From assembly GCA_003255065.1 (NCBI GenBank), contig QAOA01005888.1, forward strand, positions 285,461 to 349,460: a stretch of 64,000 nt of DNA, given 5' to 3'. Positions within the stretch are counted from its first letter, which is position 1, and each line of letters begins with the position of its first letter. A model generated the notes under the pieces. It saw nothing but the letters and a program-made list of their open reading frames with translations. It was not told where the DNA came from and made no database searches. The stretch comes from Cercis canadensis. Its lineage: Eukaryota > Streptophyta > Magnoliopsida > Fabales > Fabaceae. This document shows, one piece after another, positions 11,619 to 23,358 of this stretch. The translations under genes were made by a program, and so were the position numbers.

Positions 11619-14438
11619 ATGTTGATCTTCATTTATTACAATGGTCGAGTATATAAGGGAGACTAAGGAGTTACATATGAAAGTCCGAATCCTGTTTGCA
11701 TGATGTTGAAGCGGGAAATTGGACTAGACAGTCTTAAGGAGTTGATACAACGGAAATTACGTCTTGATCCCAATAAAGTGATTAAGAACATTAAATATAG
11801 ATTTCCAATATCAGCTAATCCCTTATTTTATGGTGTACTTGATCTCTTAGGTGATGAAGATGTAATGTGCATGTACGAAAGTCAGAAACAACATGTCAAT
11901 CTCGGAGCAATGGAGCTTTTTGTTGAGACTGAAACTAGGCAACATGATGGCAGTAATTTTCAAATCGATGAAGCTGATGCTGGTGGGCCAAGTTCAATAC
12001 CTTGTTCAGTTCAGGTGCATAGTCAAACAGCAATAGAAACTGACAATTGTTATCGGTCATATGTTTACTTGGCTGGATTACAGTCTGGCATGCCTAGTTC
12101 GAGTCAAAATTTTCATCCGACGGAAAGTCATGACTATAGTTGTGATGAATAGTGGTTCAATTCAGAGATTAGACAGGGAAGAGGCATCGAAGAACAGGGA
12201 ACGAATCTTGATGTAGAAGCACCCGAAGACGAACACGTAATTGGTGGTAACTCTCCACTTGATCCTGAAATTACGTCAAGTGATGATGAAGATGTTATGT
12301 TAGAGCGAGATAATGTATGCAGTGATGAAGAAAATGAACATAATTTGAATCTGAATGTACAACCATTGGGCTATGAATCCGGTGATCCGATACCGGAAAT
12401 GGTGCAGCCATTCAGTACAGTGAACCTTTACCGGTATATTCAGAAGTTAACTGGGATGCCATGCAAATTAGGGATGACACTGAGATATTAAATGAACAGG
12501 GAGCGTGGGAAAGAGGTCGAGAGCTATCAATTGGGCAATAATTTTCAACAAAAAATGATGTTCAACTTGTTGTGAAGGAATACTCAATGCAGGTGCACCA
12601 GTCATTTATTGTGAAGGAGTCACATTTAACTGCATGGAATGTTGAGTGTCCAAACAAAGCTACTGGTTGTAATTGGAGAGTTCGAGCATGTCAAAGAAGT
12701 AAAAGCAGATTATGGGAGATCAGAAAGTATAACGGTCCTCATACTTGCACAAATGCCATGATAACCCAAGATCATAAGAAGCTAGATATTTATGTGATAG
12801 CGTCCAGCATTCATTGGATGGTTGAGGAGAGTCCTGATGTATCAATTAAGTTAATACAGGAGCGAATCTTGGCAGAATATGGTTACCGAGCATCGTACAG
12901 AGAAGCATGGTTAGCAAAGCAGAAGTGCATTGAAAAATTGTTAGGCAATTGGAAAGATAGCTATAATCTTTTGCCGAGATAGATGGCAGCAATGCGGACA
13001 GCAAATCCTGAAACTGTTGTTCAATGACATTTAGATAATAATCAGGTCAGAAGTCATTCAAATGTTCAAGAGATGTTGTTTCGTCGTGTCTTCTGGACAT
13101 TTCAAGCATGTGTTGATGCATTTCCTTTTTGCAAGCCTGTGATTCAGGTAGATGAGACTTTCTTGAGTGGCAAATATCGCGGTACACTGCTGATTGCTTC
13201 AACACAAGACGGCGACAGATCACCATTACCTCTTGCATTTGCTATTGTAGAAGGTGAAGTTAAAAATGCATGGACATGGTTTTTGACCTTAGTGCGTCAA
13301 CACGTTGTTCAAGAACATCATAATTTGGCGATAATTTTTGACCGTCATGTAAGTATATTGTCTTCAATTGCAGATGTCAGTGTAGGCTGGAGTCCTCCAC
13401 TTGCTCATAATTTCTTCTGCTTGCGACATGTCGTCAGCAACTGGAATACACACTTTAAAAACAAAACCTTGAAGACGAAGATATACGTAGCAGGTATACA
13501 TAAATTTACATAAATATATTTATTATTAGCCAAGCAGTATATTTAGTTTAATTACGAATCAATCATAATATTAAATGTCATGACCCAATTTTACAGGTAG
13601 TCAATTTGAATCTTTTAAATTTAAAGAGCTTATGAGGGATATTCAAAGTAAATGTGAAGACAATCGATCATGGAATTATGTAAAAGATCTGGATGAGGGG
13701 AAATAGACTTTGCAAGGAGATACTGAGGAAAGGCGTTACGGTTTGATGACCACCAATTTAGCTGAGAACATTAATGGCACGTTAAAGGGTGTTCGCAACA
13801 TGCCGATTACAGCCCTGGTTAGAGCGATGTATTACAAGCTTAATGTCATTTTCACTAAAAAGCTGGACGAAGCTGGTAATATGAAAGCTAGTAGACAACA
13901 GTGGACCGAATATACAATGATTCAAATGCGGAATAACGCACGAGATGCTTCATCACATAAACCTCGATTGTTTAATAGGGACACCAGTTTATTTGAGGTG
14001 GAGGAGAGGTATAATATGAGAACCAGAACTGCTGGACAGACGTTTATTGTCAATCTGAATGAGGGGAGATGTAGTTGCGGTAAATTTAAAGCCCTACATT
14101 TGCCATGCTCACATGCAATATATGTTTGCGCGTCTGCTTCGCTTAATGAATGGAATTATGTGGACCCAGTATACTTAATTAACAATTTAGTCAAAGCATA
14201 TCATGGTCAATTTAATCTAATCGGTGGACCGAAAAATTGGCCAGAGATTCCGGGAATTAACATTAGCCCCAATCCCGCGATGCTTAGGAAGAAAAGTCGT
14301 CCTGTTACAAATCGTAATCGAAATGAAATGGATTGGCGGGATTCTAACAGGACGCAAACAATCATTAAGTGCAGTATTTGTCTCCAAGAAAGGCATAATA
14401 TGCGAAATTGTCAATTTAGAAGGATGCCAGATCTATGA
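11619..14438 (+). pseudogene. Decayed mudrA-type transposase
   Basis: The apparent start at 11619 reads MLIFIYYNGRVYKGD and then a TAA (11664-11666). The same frame continues through a MuDR N-terminal region (11700-12152), a TAG at 12150, and an acidic linker to about 12490. After frame changes come the MuDR DNA-binding-like domain (12572-12982), the MULE DDE transposase core with VDETFLSGKYRG (13140-13180) and IFDRH, and an intron-like break at about 13495-13597. The C-terminal part has NLAENINGTLK, a SWIM zinc finger (CSCGK then LPCSH), and a CX2CX4HX4C knuckle (CSICLQERHNMRNC). In-frame stops near 12539, 12980, 13024 and 13704 mean it cannot encode full transposase. It once catalysed cut-and-paste movement. 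Confidence 0.9.
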
Positions 14439-14646
14439 CTAATTAATCATCCATGTATAACAGTTTATAATGTTGATATTAATTTTACCCCTGTTTTTGT
14501 TATTTGTATCCAGTAGACTTGATTAATGAGACATAATGCTTAATTATATATAGATTTGAATTCAATTTCATAACAACATGTTTTAGTTAACTGAAAAATA
14601 AATTATAATATACATTGAGTCAACAGTAAAGAAAATCAACCTAATA
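14439..14646. other. Short spacer between convergent MULE genes
   Basis: AT-rich 208 bp between the transposase stop and the stop of the opposing gene; probably holds both 3' UTRs. No other signal is seen. Confidence 0.5.
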
Positions 14647-17240
14647 CTAACGCCTATGTGGGTACAAATAATGTCCTCCAGTTCCACATCTAGTGGGTCT
14701 TATGACACATGGTAGCAATTCTTCCTCATCGGGTTGAGTGATCGGTGCTGGCGTGTCATCATCCATGTCCCCTGATGCAAAGAGTCTTGTCCCCGTCATC
14801 GCCGTCGGATCATAAGGCGCACATGCTGTCAAAGGAGTCATCGTGAGATCGGTCCACTCGTTGAGTAAATGAGCCTGTGAAGAAGGGCCCGTATATGTGT
14901 CAATCACTGATAAAGGAGCACGAGAATTAACGCCAAACCAGTCATATACAGGAGATGGTGCCGTATCATATGCATGTGGCGTCATATCAACATAGCTCTG
15001 ATCATGTGTAATGTGTACTGGATCTGGTCGATACGGCATGTCCATTGAGGTAGTTGGATCATCGAATCGATGACCTGATTGTGATGAACTCTAAGATCTT
15101 GAAGTCGATGACTGGTCAGCCTTGATGGACTGTGTGGCAGATTGTCGTCGGGATGACGTGGCTCGTGCGCCATCTGTGGTCGGCTCGGGCGCCATCTGTG
15201 GTTGCATCACTGGTGGCAATTGCCCATACTCCACAAAAACTCCAGTTAGGCGTGTGACAAATTCTTGATATCGCTCATGTGATAGATTAGCAGGCTGATA
15301 AGGCCATCCTGGCTGAAGTGTCAAACTCTGCTGAGGCCCCCTTTGCTGAGGAGGGGTATGCTGAGTCCCCCAACCCTGCTGAGTGCCCCAACCTTGCTGA
15401 GGTCCAGGTTGCTGAAAAGGGGCATGCTGAGTCCCCCAACCAACTGATTTCCCCAACCCTGCTGAGTTTGATGATGAGAATAGACCTGTGTCATGGTTTG
15501 TTATGGATCAGTACTTGTTCAAAAAAATAATATAGTAATCTAAAACGGAAATAAAAATAAACAAAGTAACTGTAATGAACTGACCTGTCCCGCGGGTACT
15601 GCATTTTCAGGTCTCATAAATCGGTGTGTTATACTTAAATACCATGCCATATAATCGGGATCCACACCAAATGGCTCATATAAATTAATAACATGTACAC
15701 TTCGATCTTCTCAGACTAAAAAGTGCTGATAATGGTGCACCGACCACAACGTCACCTGTTTTCCTCTCATATTGATATTGTGTAGCTGTTTATCATAAAT
15801 AGTTATCTCCTATGAAATATGCTGTCTACTGCCAAACTGACGCATAACCCGATCTGGATTATGGTGCTCCACGATGTGATAACATATCAATGGAATCTTA
15901 GCAGCCCACATCGCATGCCCCCTAGCACAATAGTCGGGGAGGAGTGTCATCAATGCCCTGCTATATGGCTGTCACACAATCTGTTCACATCAAACATTAA
16001 TAACATGATTACTATTTCACACAACAAACTCAAGTAATAAATAACATAAATTAGTTACCAATAATAAGTATTCTTACATCATCAGGGCCAAGTAGATCAA
16101 AGGCTCGTCGATACCCAGTCTGGTCAGAGCCGTCAACAATATTGGTCCAATCTAAAGGGGATTTCCACCTAAGATGTTTCGAATATTACACTATAATTAA
16201 TTACGTCTATTATAATAAAAAAAATGTTAAATTAATTGTAAATAAAGCTAAATTATCAACATATAATAAAGTTAAATTGTAAATAACTTGAAAATTTTTT
16301 TACTGACCTACTGGCGAATGGTCCAGTTAGCTCACGATCTGGTCCAACACGTCTCGGAGCTATACACGGGAATCTCTCCTAGACCCAACATTGGACCAAA
16401 AAAAGTAACTTGGAAAATTGTCAGCTTCCTCTAGAGAAGCCATGCAGAGACTCCTATAAACATGGGCAAGACAAGCTGATCCCCAACTGAATCCCCCAGC
16501 TTCCTCCCAATTTTTCAACAACTTTAAATACATTACATGTACACAATTTCCAGTCAGATCAGGCATGAGCCACATCCCAATTAGATGTAGTATATATGCT
16601 CTAGCAAATTTCTGTACTACGTCATTTGGCGCATCATCTGGGCATTGACTAAATGTCTGTGCAAGCCAGCTCAACTTTAGCCTGCCTCCGAGTAAAGCCG
16701 ATAGAGGTGGGGTTACGCCTAGTAATTCGCGACAAAGATCATTCCATCAGTAACCGGTGTATTATGTTACTGCATTGCCATCAACAAGCAGACCGAGTAA
16801 TACCTCCACATCTTGCAAGGTGATAGTACATTCACCGCTGGACATATGAAATGTATGTGTCTCTGGCCTCCATCGTTCAGCTAATGCAAATATTAATTGC
16901 ACATCTATTAGTGTGAGTTCTATTTCTGCAACCCCACCAAAACCTGCAACTGTCACATATTTCATAACTCTTGCACTAGGTTTACGTATTCTGTTGTGAG
17001 ATCGAGGACGCACAACAATATCAACCTGTTTCAATTATTATTTAAAAAATTAAAATATTTTATAAATAAAATTATAATATTATATATCTACTGAATTTCT
17101 ACAAAATCAAAATATTTTATATAAAAATTTATAAATTACTTACTCCATTATTCCACACTTTCGTCGATATGTGGTTGTTTTGTTCAGTCAAAAGAGTAAG
17201 ATCTGCTAGTCCTGGTAGTACAATTTCATCCGCAATGGTA
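14647..17240 (-). pseudogene. Plant mobile domain (MAIN/PP7-long-form-like) gene carried by the MULE, decayed
   Basis: Minus-strand exons read PGLADLTLLTEQ (about 17238-17144, followed by a GTAAG donor). Next comes a block from 17025 with RKPSARVMKYVTVAGFGG, LALAERWRPETHTFH-like sequence and LQDVEVLLGLLVDG, then LKLSWLAQTF and YILHLIGMWLMPD (16674-16360). The GECTITLQDVEVLLGL and ERWRPETHTFH motifs are diagnostic of the plant mobile domain (PF10536), found in MAIN/MAIL proteins and in many plant transposons. A Pro/Gln-rich tail follows (15456-14647) with repeated GWGTQ units and a final RPTRCGTGGHYLYPHRR. Stops and frame breaks occur near 16762, 16360, in the 15600-16300 part and at 15091. 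The role of this domain in MULEs is unproven. Confidence 0.82.
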
Positions 17241-17654
17241 GTAAAAATTAATTTAAGTAAATATTAACAATATTAATTTGTACTTGAATAATAATATTGT
17301 GGTGGATACAATTAATCAAAGTAACGAAAAAAGGAATGACAAAAGGAAAAATATGAGAAGGAGCAAAGAAACAATGAAGCAAGAAGAAAAGCAAACCACC
17401 AGAGAAGCAAAGCAGAGAAGCAAATGAGCAGAGAAGTAAAATGAGCAAAGGAGAAGTGAGAAGGGAGTTGCGGACGGGTGGAGGAAGAAGGAAAATCTGC
17501 TAAAATAAAGTCATGCAAGGAGCCACGTGTCAGCACCTTATTCGGCCAGCCTTTGGTTCATTAGGGAGTCAACACGTGGCGAGGCAGGGACTCCTTCTCA
17601 GCTGACACATGCTCCCTTCTTGGCTGACACATGCAAAGGAGCTGGAAAGCCACA

Positions 17655-17853
17655 CGCCGCCCGAGGGACGGCTTCTTCCTTGGAGACACGCCGAGGGGCC
17701 TCCGGCGTGTTCGGTGGGCCCCCCCACGCACCAGCAGGTTTTTTTTTTTTCATTTTGAATTTTCTTAAAACTATAATATTTGTGTATTTAAGTTTCCAGC
17801 TATAACAATTAGGAAATTAAGTTTAAAAACCTAAATTACTAAGTCAAAGTGCC
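17655..17853 (-). repeat. Right terminal inverted repeat of the 7.3 kb MULE
   Basis: Inverted copy of 10554-10745, ending AAGTCAAAGTGCC. Followed directly by the CATCTTTAT target copy. Confidence 0.9.
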
Positions 17854-17958
17854 CATCTTTATGTTTATCAATTAAAATAATATTTTTTTTTTTGTTGCAC
17901 TTGAACGTTTGAAAATAATCTTATTAATAGACTATTTAACTTTCAAGAACTCAAACTA

Positions 17959-18935
17959 GGTTATTTGACCCAAAAATTATACATCTAAATTTTTTTACAT
18001 AATTATTATAATTTAAAACATATTTACTCTAATATTATAGTTTTTAAAACATAAAAAAATAAAAAATAAAAATATTTTTCCATTATTACAAGTTCTATCA
18101 AACAAGCCGCGAGCTACGCGACATGTCCCTGGCGAATACGCGCCGCTCCACGAGGCACGTCCGATCAGTTGGATCCACTGGGAAGACCCAAGTAACATTG
18201 AAATTCGTATTAGCTACAGTAGCATCTCCCATCGTTTCTGCAGTGGCATAAACCCAATTTGGTGCTGTCTCAGGTGTAAGACCTGCAGGATATTTAATTG
18301 TTGCCAGGTTTACAAAAGCATTAAAAACAAAGCTGTTCACATGGAGGTATTTCAGATCATTTTCCCAAGTCGTTCCAAGGGTGTCATTTTGGCCAGAAAG
18401 GCCAGTGAAAGGGGCTGATGGGTTTAGACCCAATGCCTGATCAACAATCAACTCATTCGGCACTGAGACAACTTCAATTGCATTGACAGAGACTACTGAA
18501 CCATTTCTAGGAATGAAGGTGAGAGTCAAAGTTTCAGAGGTAACATTGATTGCATACTCCTTGAACATATAAGAACCATTATAGTTACCAAAGGTGAAGT
18601 TGTTCAACAGAACAAAATTATCAGTAACCACTGTTAATGAAGCAAAATTCAAGTTATGACCAGAGTTTGAAAGGGAGAAGAAATAAAGCCGGACCCAATG
18701 CCGACCTTCTTGTCCAATCTCAAATTTACCTTGGAAGTACCAATTGACTGGACGCGCAACGTAGGCCGGGCATATTTGGTGGGGACACGTTGCCCACGGC
18801 GTGATTGATAAAGCTAAAAAAGTTTTTGATTTTGATTTTTAATTTTTAAAAAATTATAATATTAAATAAATATGTTTTAAACTATGATAATTATGTAAAA
18901 AAAATTTAGATGTATAATTTTTGGGTCAAAAAGCC
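17959..18935. mobile_element. Pack-MULE (977 bp) carrying a malectin-receptor-kinase fragment
   Basis: Inverted ends begin GGTTATTTGACCCAAAAATT on the left and, read inward from the right, GGCTTTTTGACCCAAAAATT. They extend over about 120 bp of AT-rich sequence, plus GC-rich subterminal patches. A perfect 9 bp direct repeat CTCAAACTA flanks it at 17950-17958 and 18936-18944. There is no transposase inside, only part of a host gene, so it is a Pack-MULE. It lies 96 bp downstream of the large MULE's target copy, and its outermost bases resemble those of the large MULE (GG, then TTTGACC). Confidence 0.9.
18170..18765 (-). pseudogene. Captured fragment of a FERONIA/THESEUS-like receptor kinase malectin domain
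   Basis: On the minus strand the frame reads NWYFQGKFEIGQEGRHWVRLY, then FTFGNYNGSYMFKEYAI, TLTFIPRNGSVVSVNAIEVV, LGLNPSAPFTGLSGQNDTLG, and ends at NFNVTWVFPVDP. This order is the malectin-like ectodomain of CrRLK1L receptor kinases. There is no signal peptide, transmembrane segment or kinase, and the frame runs into the element terminus after VFPVDP. It is an internal genomic fragment captured by a Pack-MULE, still open over about 190 codons, so capture may be recent or the frame may be conserved. Confidence 0.85.
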
Positions 18936-19014
18936 CTCAAACTAATAAGAAAAATACTATCTCGTAATAAACTACAATTGCATGATATCAACAGTGGGGA
19001 TGATTCTTAGTAAA

Positions 19015-19385
19015 TTTTAGGATAAATTGAACTAAATAATACAATTTTATAAATTAATTACTTAACATTGATACTTTTTAAATTATTTATATAAAATTGA
19101 CAATTTTTGTTATTTTAATATTTGACAAATGAATAATAATGGTCACGCTAAATGAGAGACAATGTGTTTGGTTATGCTATTTTTCTTTTAACGTGTCTCT
19201 TGGCACGTTGAAAAAAAAAAGATTAACTTGTTGAAACACGTTATCTCTCGTTAACATTTTTATTTTTTCATATTTGTAAAATATTAAAATATTTAAAATT
19301 GTTCTTTTTACGAAAATAATTTATAAATTACTCATTTTACATAAATAATTTACAAATATTTAGGCCAAATTACCAATCTCACAAA
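19015..19385. repeat. Imperfect inverted repeat, possible MITE
   Basis: An arm at about 19045-19135 (AATTTATAAATTA-like, then ATTTTAATATTTGACAAAT) is repeated in inverted form at about 19265-19345. The centre holds two CACGTT strings. No target duplication could be fixed, so the limits are approximate. Confidence 0.45.
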
Positions 19386-20600
19386 GAGAGTCACTTTCAA
19401 TTTCAATGTCATTGTTCGTGATCAGAATGAACTTTTTTTTCCCTAAACGCATCGCATTGTGGATGTTCACCACGTTATTTTTGGAGTAGCATGTGAGAAC
19501 CCACATGAATGAAGCTCCCCTGCCTCAGACAATGCTTGGAGTTGGACCCACATGGACACAGATCATCTTGCCATATAAATAATGAATGATAACAAAACAA
19601 AAGTTAAATAACACTGTTGTCAAAGATAATATTCAGTAATTATTGGGCGTGATAAATATTCTTAAGGAATTCATGATTTTATAGCACTACACTCCTCTCT
19701 CATGGTGGTAGCACTACACTCCTCTTCAATTGGGTGAATTTGTTGAATAGTTTATAATGATAGTTACAAAATCAAGTTCTATATTGGTTGAATTAAAGAA
19801 TGTAAAAGATTTTATAAAGGTAAATTAAAGTTATAGAGTAACTTTAAATAAATGAGCCACACAAACTCATAAGGCTAGCCCAATAGCTTAGCAAGTCAAA
19901 TATGCTTAGGTCCCATTTGGATAGCATAACTTATAACTTATTAGAGCTTCTCTATTAATATAAGTATTTTTATGTAAAAAAAAAAAAAAAAAGTGTTTAA
20001 ATAAGCTTAAATAAGTAATTTACTAACTTTCAAAAAGTTATTTTTAACTTATTTTATAAAATTAATTTTTTAAGCTTATTTGAAAAGCCTTGTGCGAAAG
20101 CTCATATTCACATGATCGAGAAGCTGTTTTGCACATTTACGGGACAATTATATCCCCTTCATCTCCCACCTTTAATACTTTCTCGACCCTGTATCTCTTT
20201 CACCATTGAAGTTCACAGTGTCTCTGAATTCTTCCATCAAGCCTCTTCATCTCTCCGAGTTTCTTCCATCCCAATTTCTTTCGTTGAACATTTGTCTCTC
20301 GTAGCTTCTTCCATAGGCGTTTTGAGACTTCCATGGCTTCTCCATTTGCATTCGTAGTTGCCGCACCTAGCAAGTATGAGTTTTTGCACATGAAATCATC
20401 ATTGTTTCTGCTCTTTATTTCAAAAACCTATTTTTAAATTTTAAATTTTCTTTTCTTCTGTTTGCATTTGCACCATAATTTCTCCTTCTTCTCCTTCTCC
20501 CAGCTTCCGTCCTTCAAACTCACCTCTCTCACTCTTACCCTCACACCCTCACTCTTTTCCCAAGTGAACAACAAAGAGTGGCGACATTGCCGCTGATACA
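19386..20600. other. Spacer with repeat arm and promoter-like sequence, no confirmed gene
   Basis: About 19915-20100 holds a GGTCCCATTTGGATA start and runs of AAATAAGCTT-type sequence, resembling material at 22240-22520 where TCCAAAC motifs recur. It may be an arm of a decayed non-autonomous transposon. 20100-20600 has CT-rich, leader-like sequence and a short open frame starting MASPFAFVVAAPSKY that I do not recognise. Confidence 0.4.
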
Positions 20601-20759
20601 AGACCTGGCAGGAACGTCGAAATAGGCGGCGACGTGGGCATTGGGGTTCCTTGATTTGCAGTAGAGACAAGCTTGGAGGTGGGTGATGGATTTCGCAGCG
20701 AGAATGCCGTCGGTGGCGCCAGTTCGGTCAATGCAGAGGATTATCACTCTCCCAGTGTT

Positions 20760-21122
20760 GTGTTTGGTTTATTTCATGTCTTCCATAAAAAATTGACTTA
20801 CAGAGGAAATGAAATGCATAATCATGTTCTAAAGTTGGGTTTTGATTCCGATGTTTATGTTCGGAATACATTGATCAATATGTATGTTGTTTGTGGGAAC
20901 ATGAGCAATGCCGGTAAAGTATTTGATGAAAGTCCTGTTTTGGATTTAGTATCATGGAATTTGATATTGGTTGGCTATGTTCAGATTGGTGATGTGAATG
21001 AAGCAAAATACATATTCGATCAAATGCCAGAAAGAAACACAATTGCTTCTAATTCTATGATTGTGCTATATGGAAGAACTTGTCATGTTGTTGATGTTGT
21101 TTCTCTGCTTTTTGTTATTTAG
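20760..21122 (+). pseudogene. Pentatricopeptide repeat (PPR) gene fragment
   Basis: The frame reads a PLS-type PPR segment: HNHVLKLGFDSDVYVRNTL, INMYVVCGNMSNAGKVFDE, DLVSWNLILVGYVQIGDVNE and AKYIFDQMPERNTIASNSM, i.e. about three repeats. It then runs out of homology and stops at 21120-21122. Full PPR proteins have 10 or more repeats and bind organelle RNA. Upstream of 20760 the sequence is unrelated, so this is a captured or truncated piece. It is flanked by repeat-like DNA with TTTGGATA/TCCAAAC motifs. Confidence 0.78.
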
Positions 21123-22620
21123 AATCAATTAATAGTACTTACTGCTTGATGCTACGCTACCAATTCACTGGTTCTATCATACATGTATCTTTGCCATATA
21201 ATTTCTTGTCATTTGTGCTCTTTACATTTTAACTGACAATCTTAGTAATATAATGACAAAAAGTATGGTGGGTTTTGTTGGCAATGCATGACACTGGAAC
21301 CAATTCTTCATTTCTTTGTGTTGAGTTTGAGAGGTATGCAACTTTCTTTCCAAAATTTTGATGATTGGGAGAAAGGACATGACTTTTCATTTTTTTTAGC
21401 TAAAGAATGACAAAGAACAGACTGTTTCTGATTTTTATATCATGAATAAGAATTATTATAGTGAGCATTATGCATAAGAATGTGAAGAGTGACATACAGA
21501 ATGATGAGCTTAATAAATAGACAAGGAAATATGTAAATATTTATAATAGTCAGCAGTAGGACACATTGTATTCTACATGCATCTTCCCTTGTATTTATGT
21601 AAACGAATTGGAAATTGACCCAATGCTATCAAGTCCAACTTTTAAGGCTTCCTTTCTTCAACATTCCAGATTTCCAGCATGATGTTACAATTTGGTCTCC
21701 CATAGTCCCATTTTTTATGTTGCTTACATGGAAGCAAGAAGATAAACACTACATTGTGTTGATTGTACTAGTTAGATTAAACAGGATGCTTAAAAATGAA
21801 GTTCATTTGTTTAAAATTTTTCTGTTCTACAGATGCCTGTCTAATAGATTATAGCTTTTGTGGAGCAGACCTGCGATCTGCACATCTACAGGTTCACCAC
21901 AAACGAGTCTTTCACTTGAAGTTCATTTAATGAAAAATTCAAATAATACAGACTAGCAAATATAATATTGACCAAGGTCAAATTGTTAATATAACTTTAG
22001 TTTCCAAATATATAAATCTAACCTATGATGCATAATTATATATTTTATGCTTATCATGATTACTAATATAATAAAATAAGAACACTTGTTAATGATAGTT
22101 TATCTATATGCCAGGTTTCTAATATAGCAAGCCAAGAGCCACTTTAATTATAAGAAATAATTATCTAACAAAAAAAATTAACTACTTGAATCAAAATATA
22201 ATAACTATGGCACTAATATAAAATATTTTATTATTAATTTTTTTTTAGAAAATATAACAAAGTGCTTATTTATCCAAACACAATCTTTAATAAATGCTTA
22301 TTAATGTCCTTTTTAGTAATTTTCATAATTATAAACACTTATATACTTATCTATCCAAACGCTTATGAAAGAGCTTATAGATTTTAAAAGTGTTTTTTCA
22401 AGTATGTATCCAAACACTAAATAGCTTAATTTAAAAAAAAAAAAATAGTATAAAAGCTTCTCTCATAAGACCTTCTTATATAAGTGCTTAAATAAGTTGT
22501 TTACCTTCTTATATAAGTCCTTCTTATAATTACACTCAAGACAGTGTAATTATTCAGGCTTCAAAGTCATCTATTTATAGTCTCCATTATCATTTTTCTA
22601 AAAGAATTTGGGTAGGATCC
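21123..22620. other. AT-rich spacer with repeat sequence
   Basis: No gene is seen. 22240-22520 has repeated TATCCAAAC and AAGTGCTTA-type units, with partial likeness to 19915-20100. A spurious open frame at 21615-21854 has no recognisable motif. Confidence 0.45.
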
Positions 22621-23358
22621 ACCAAAAATGGGATTGACGTGCAGTGTCAGGTATTCTGCTCTTATTTTGAGTCTTGTTATAGACTTCCTTTTTACATTGT
22701 GCTTTTTCTCCTCACCATTCAAGTTTAGGTCAATTAATAACTGTCACCATATTCCTATGAATGGATAACCATTTAAGGAGAAGGAAATCTGTGCTGAGTT
22801 TTGTGTGAAACTACTTAACAGAAGTGAACAGCTCTAGTCCCCTGCCGAAGTCAATTGAAACCTTTTGGTGAAAGTATCAAAGCATAGCTTGTCTTTGTAC
22901 CACACATGATTTGATTTGGTTATTAGAATGTTTGGTGAAAGTTCACAAATTAATTTTTCTACTTTTGTACATTCAAAGTGGTACAAGTAAACATTAGGCT
23001 CTATCCAAAATCCTGACCCACCCAACCACCAAACTAGGCATATGTGGCGTTATCTTTTTCATTCTTGAGCCTTGGCAGTATTATGTATTTAAGTACAACA
23101 GAATTATTACGGTACCTTTTTCCTTCTTTAGCCTTTGCAGTTGGTGATTTTGTAAAATGACCTTGAAGAAAACTGAAACTAAAGGAACCCGTTTTCCATT
23201 TTAGATTTGTACTGACCATGTCCTATTGCCCTCTAGAAACCGCTGCAAGTAGATGAAATAAGTATATTTGTTCACATGTTCAATGTTGATCATGATTAGA
23301 ATTCTAGTCTCAATGATCATTTTCAGTATAAATAAATAGCAGCAATCGTGATATATAG

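Larger units (their letters stand above)
10554..17853. mobile_element. 7.3 kb Mutator-like element with transposase and plant mobile domain gene
   Basis: The ends are inverted copies beginning GGGCACTTTGAC. The left arm (10554 to about 10745) and right arm (about 17655-17853) match over roughly 190 bp, including an AT-rich outer part and a GC-rich inner part with GTGTCTCCAAGGAAGAAGCC. A 9 bp direct repeat CATCTTTAT flanks the element (10545-10553 and 17854-17862); the register is ambiguous by one base. Long TIRs and 9 bp duplications are hallmarks of the Mutator superfamily. Inside are a decayed mudrA-type transposase on + and a decayed plant-mobile-domain gene on -, arranged convergently. 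The clean target duplication suggests a fairly recent insertion, but both genes now carry stops. Confidence 0.93.

Noticed and set aside
17248..17805. Open frames near the MULE right end
   Set aside because: Same terminal-repeat composition effect; no recognisable domain.
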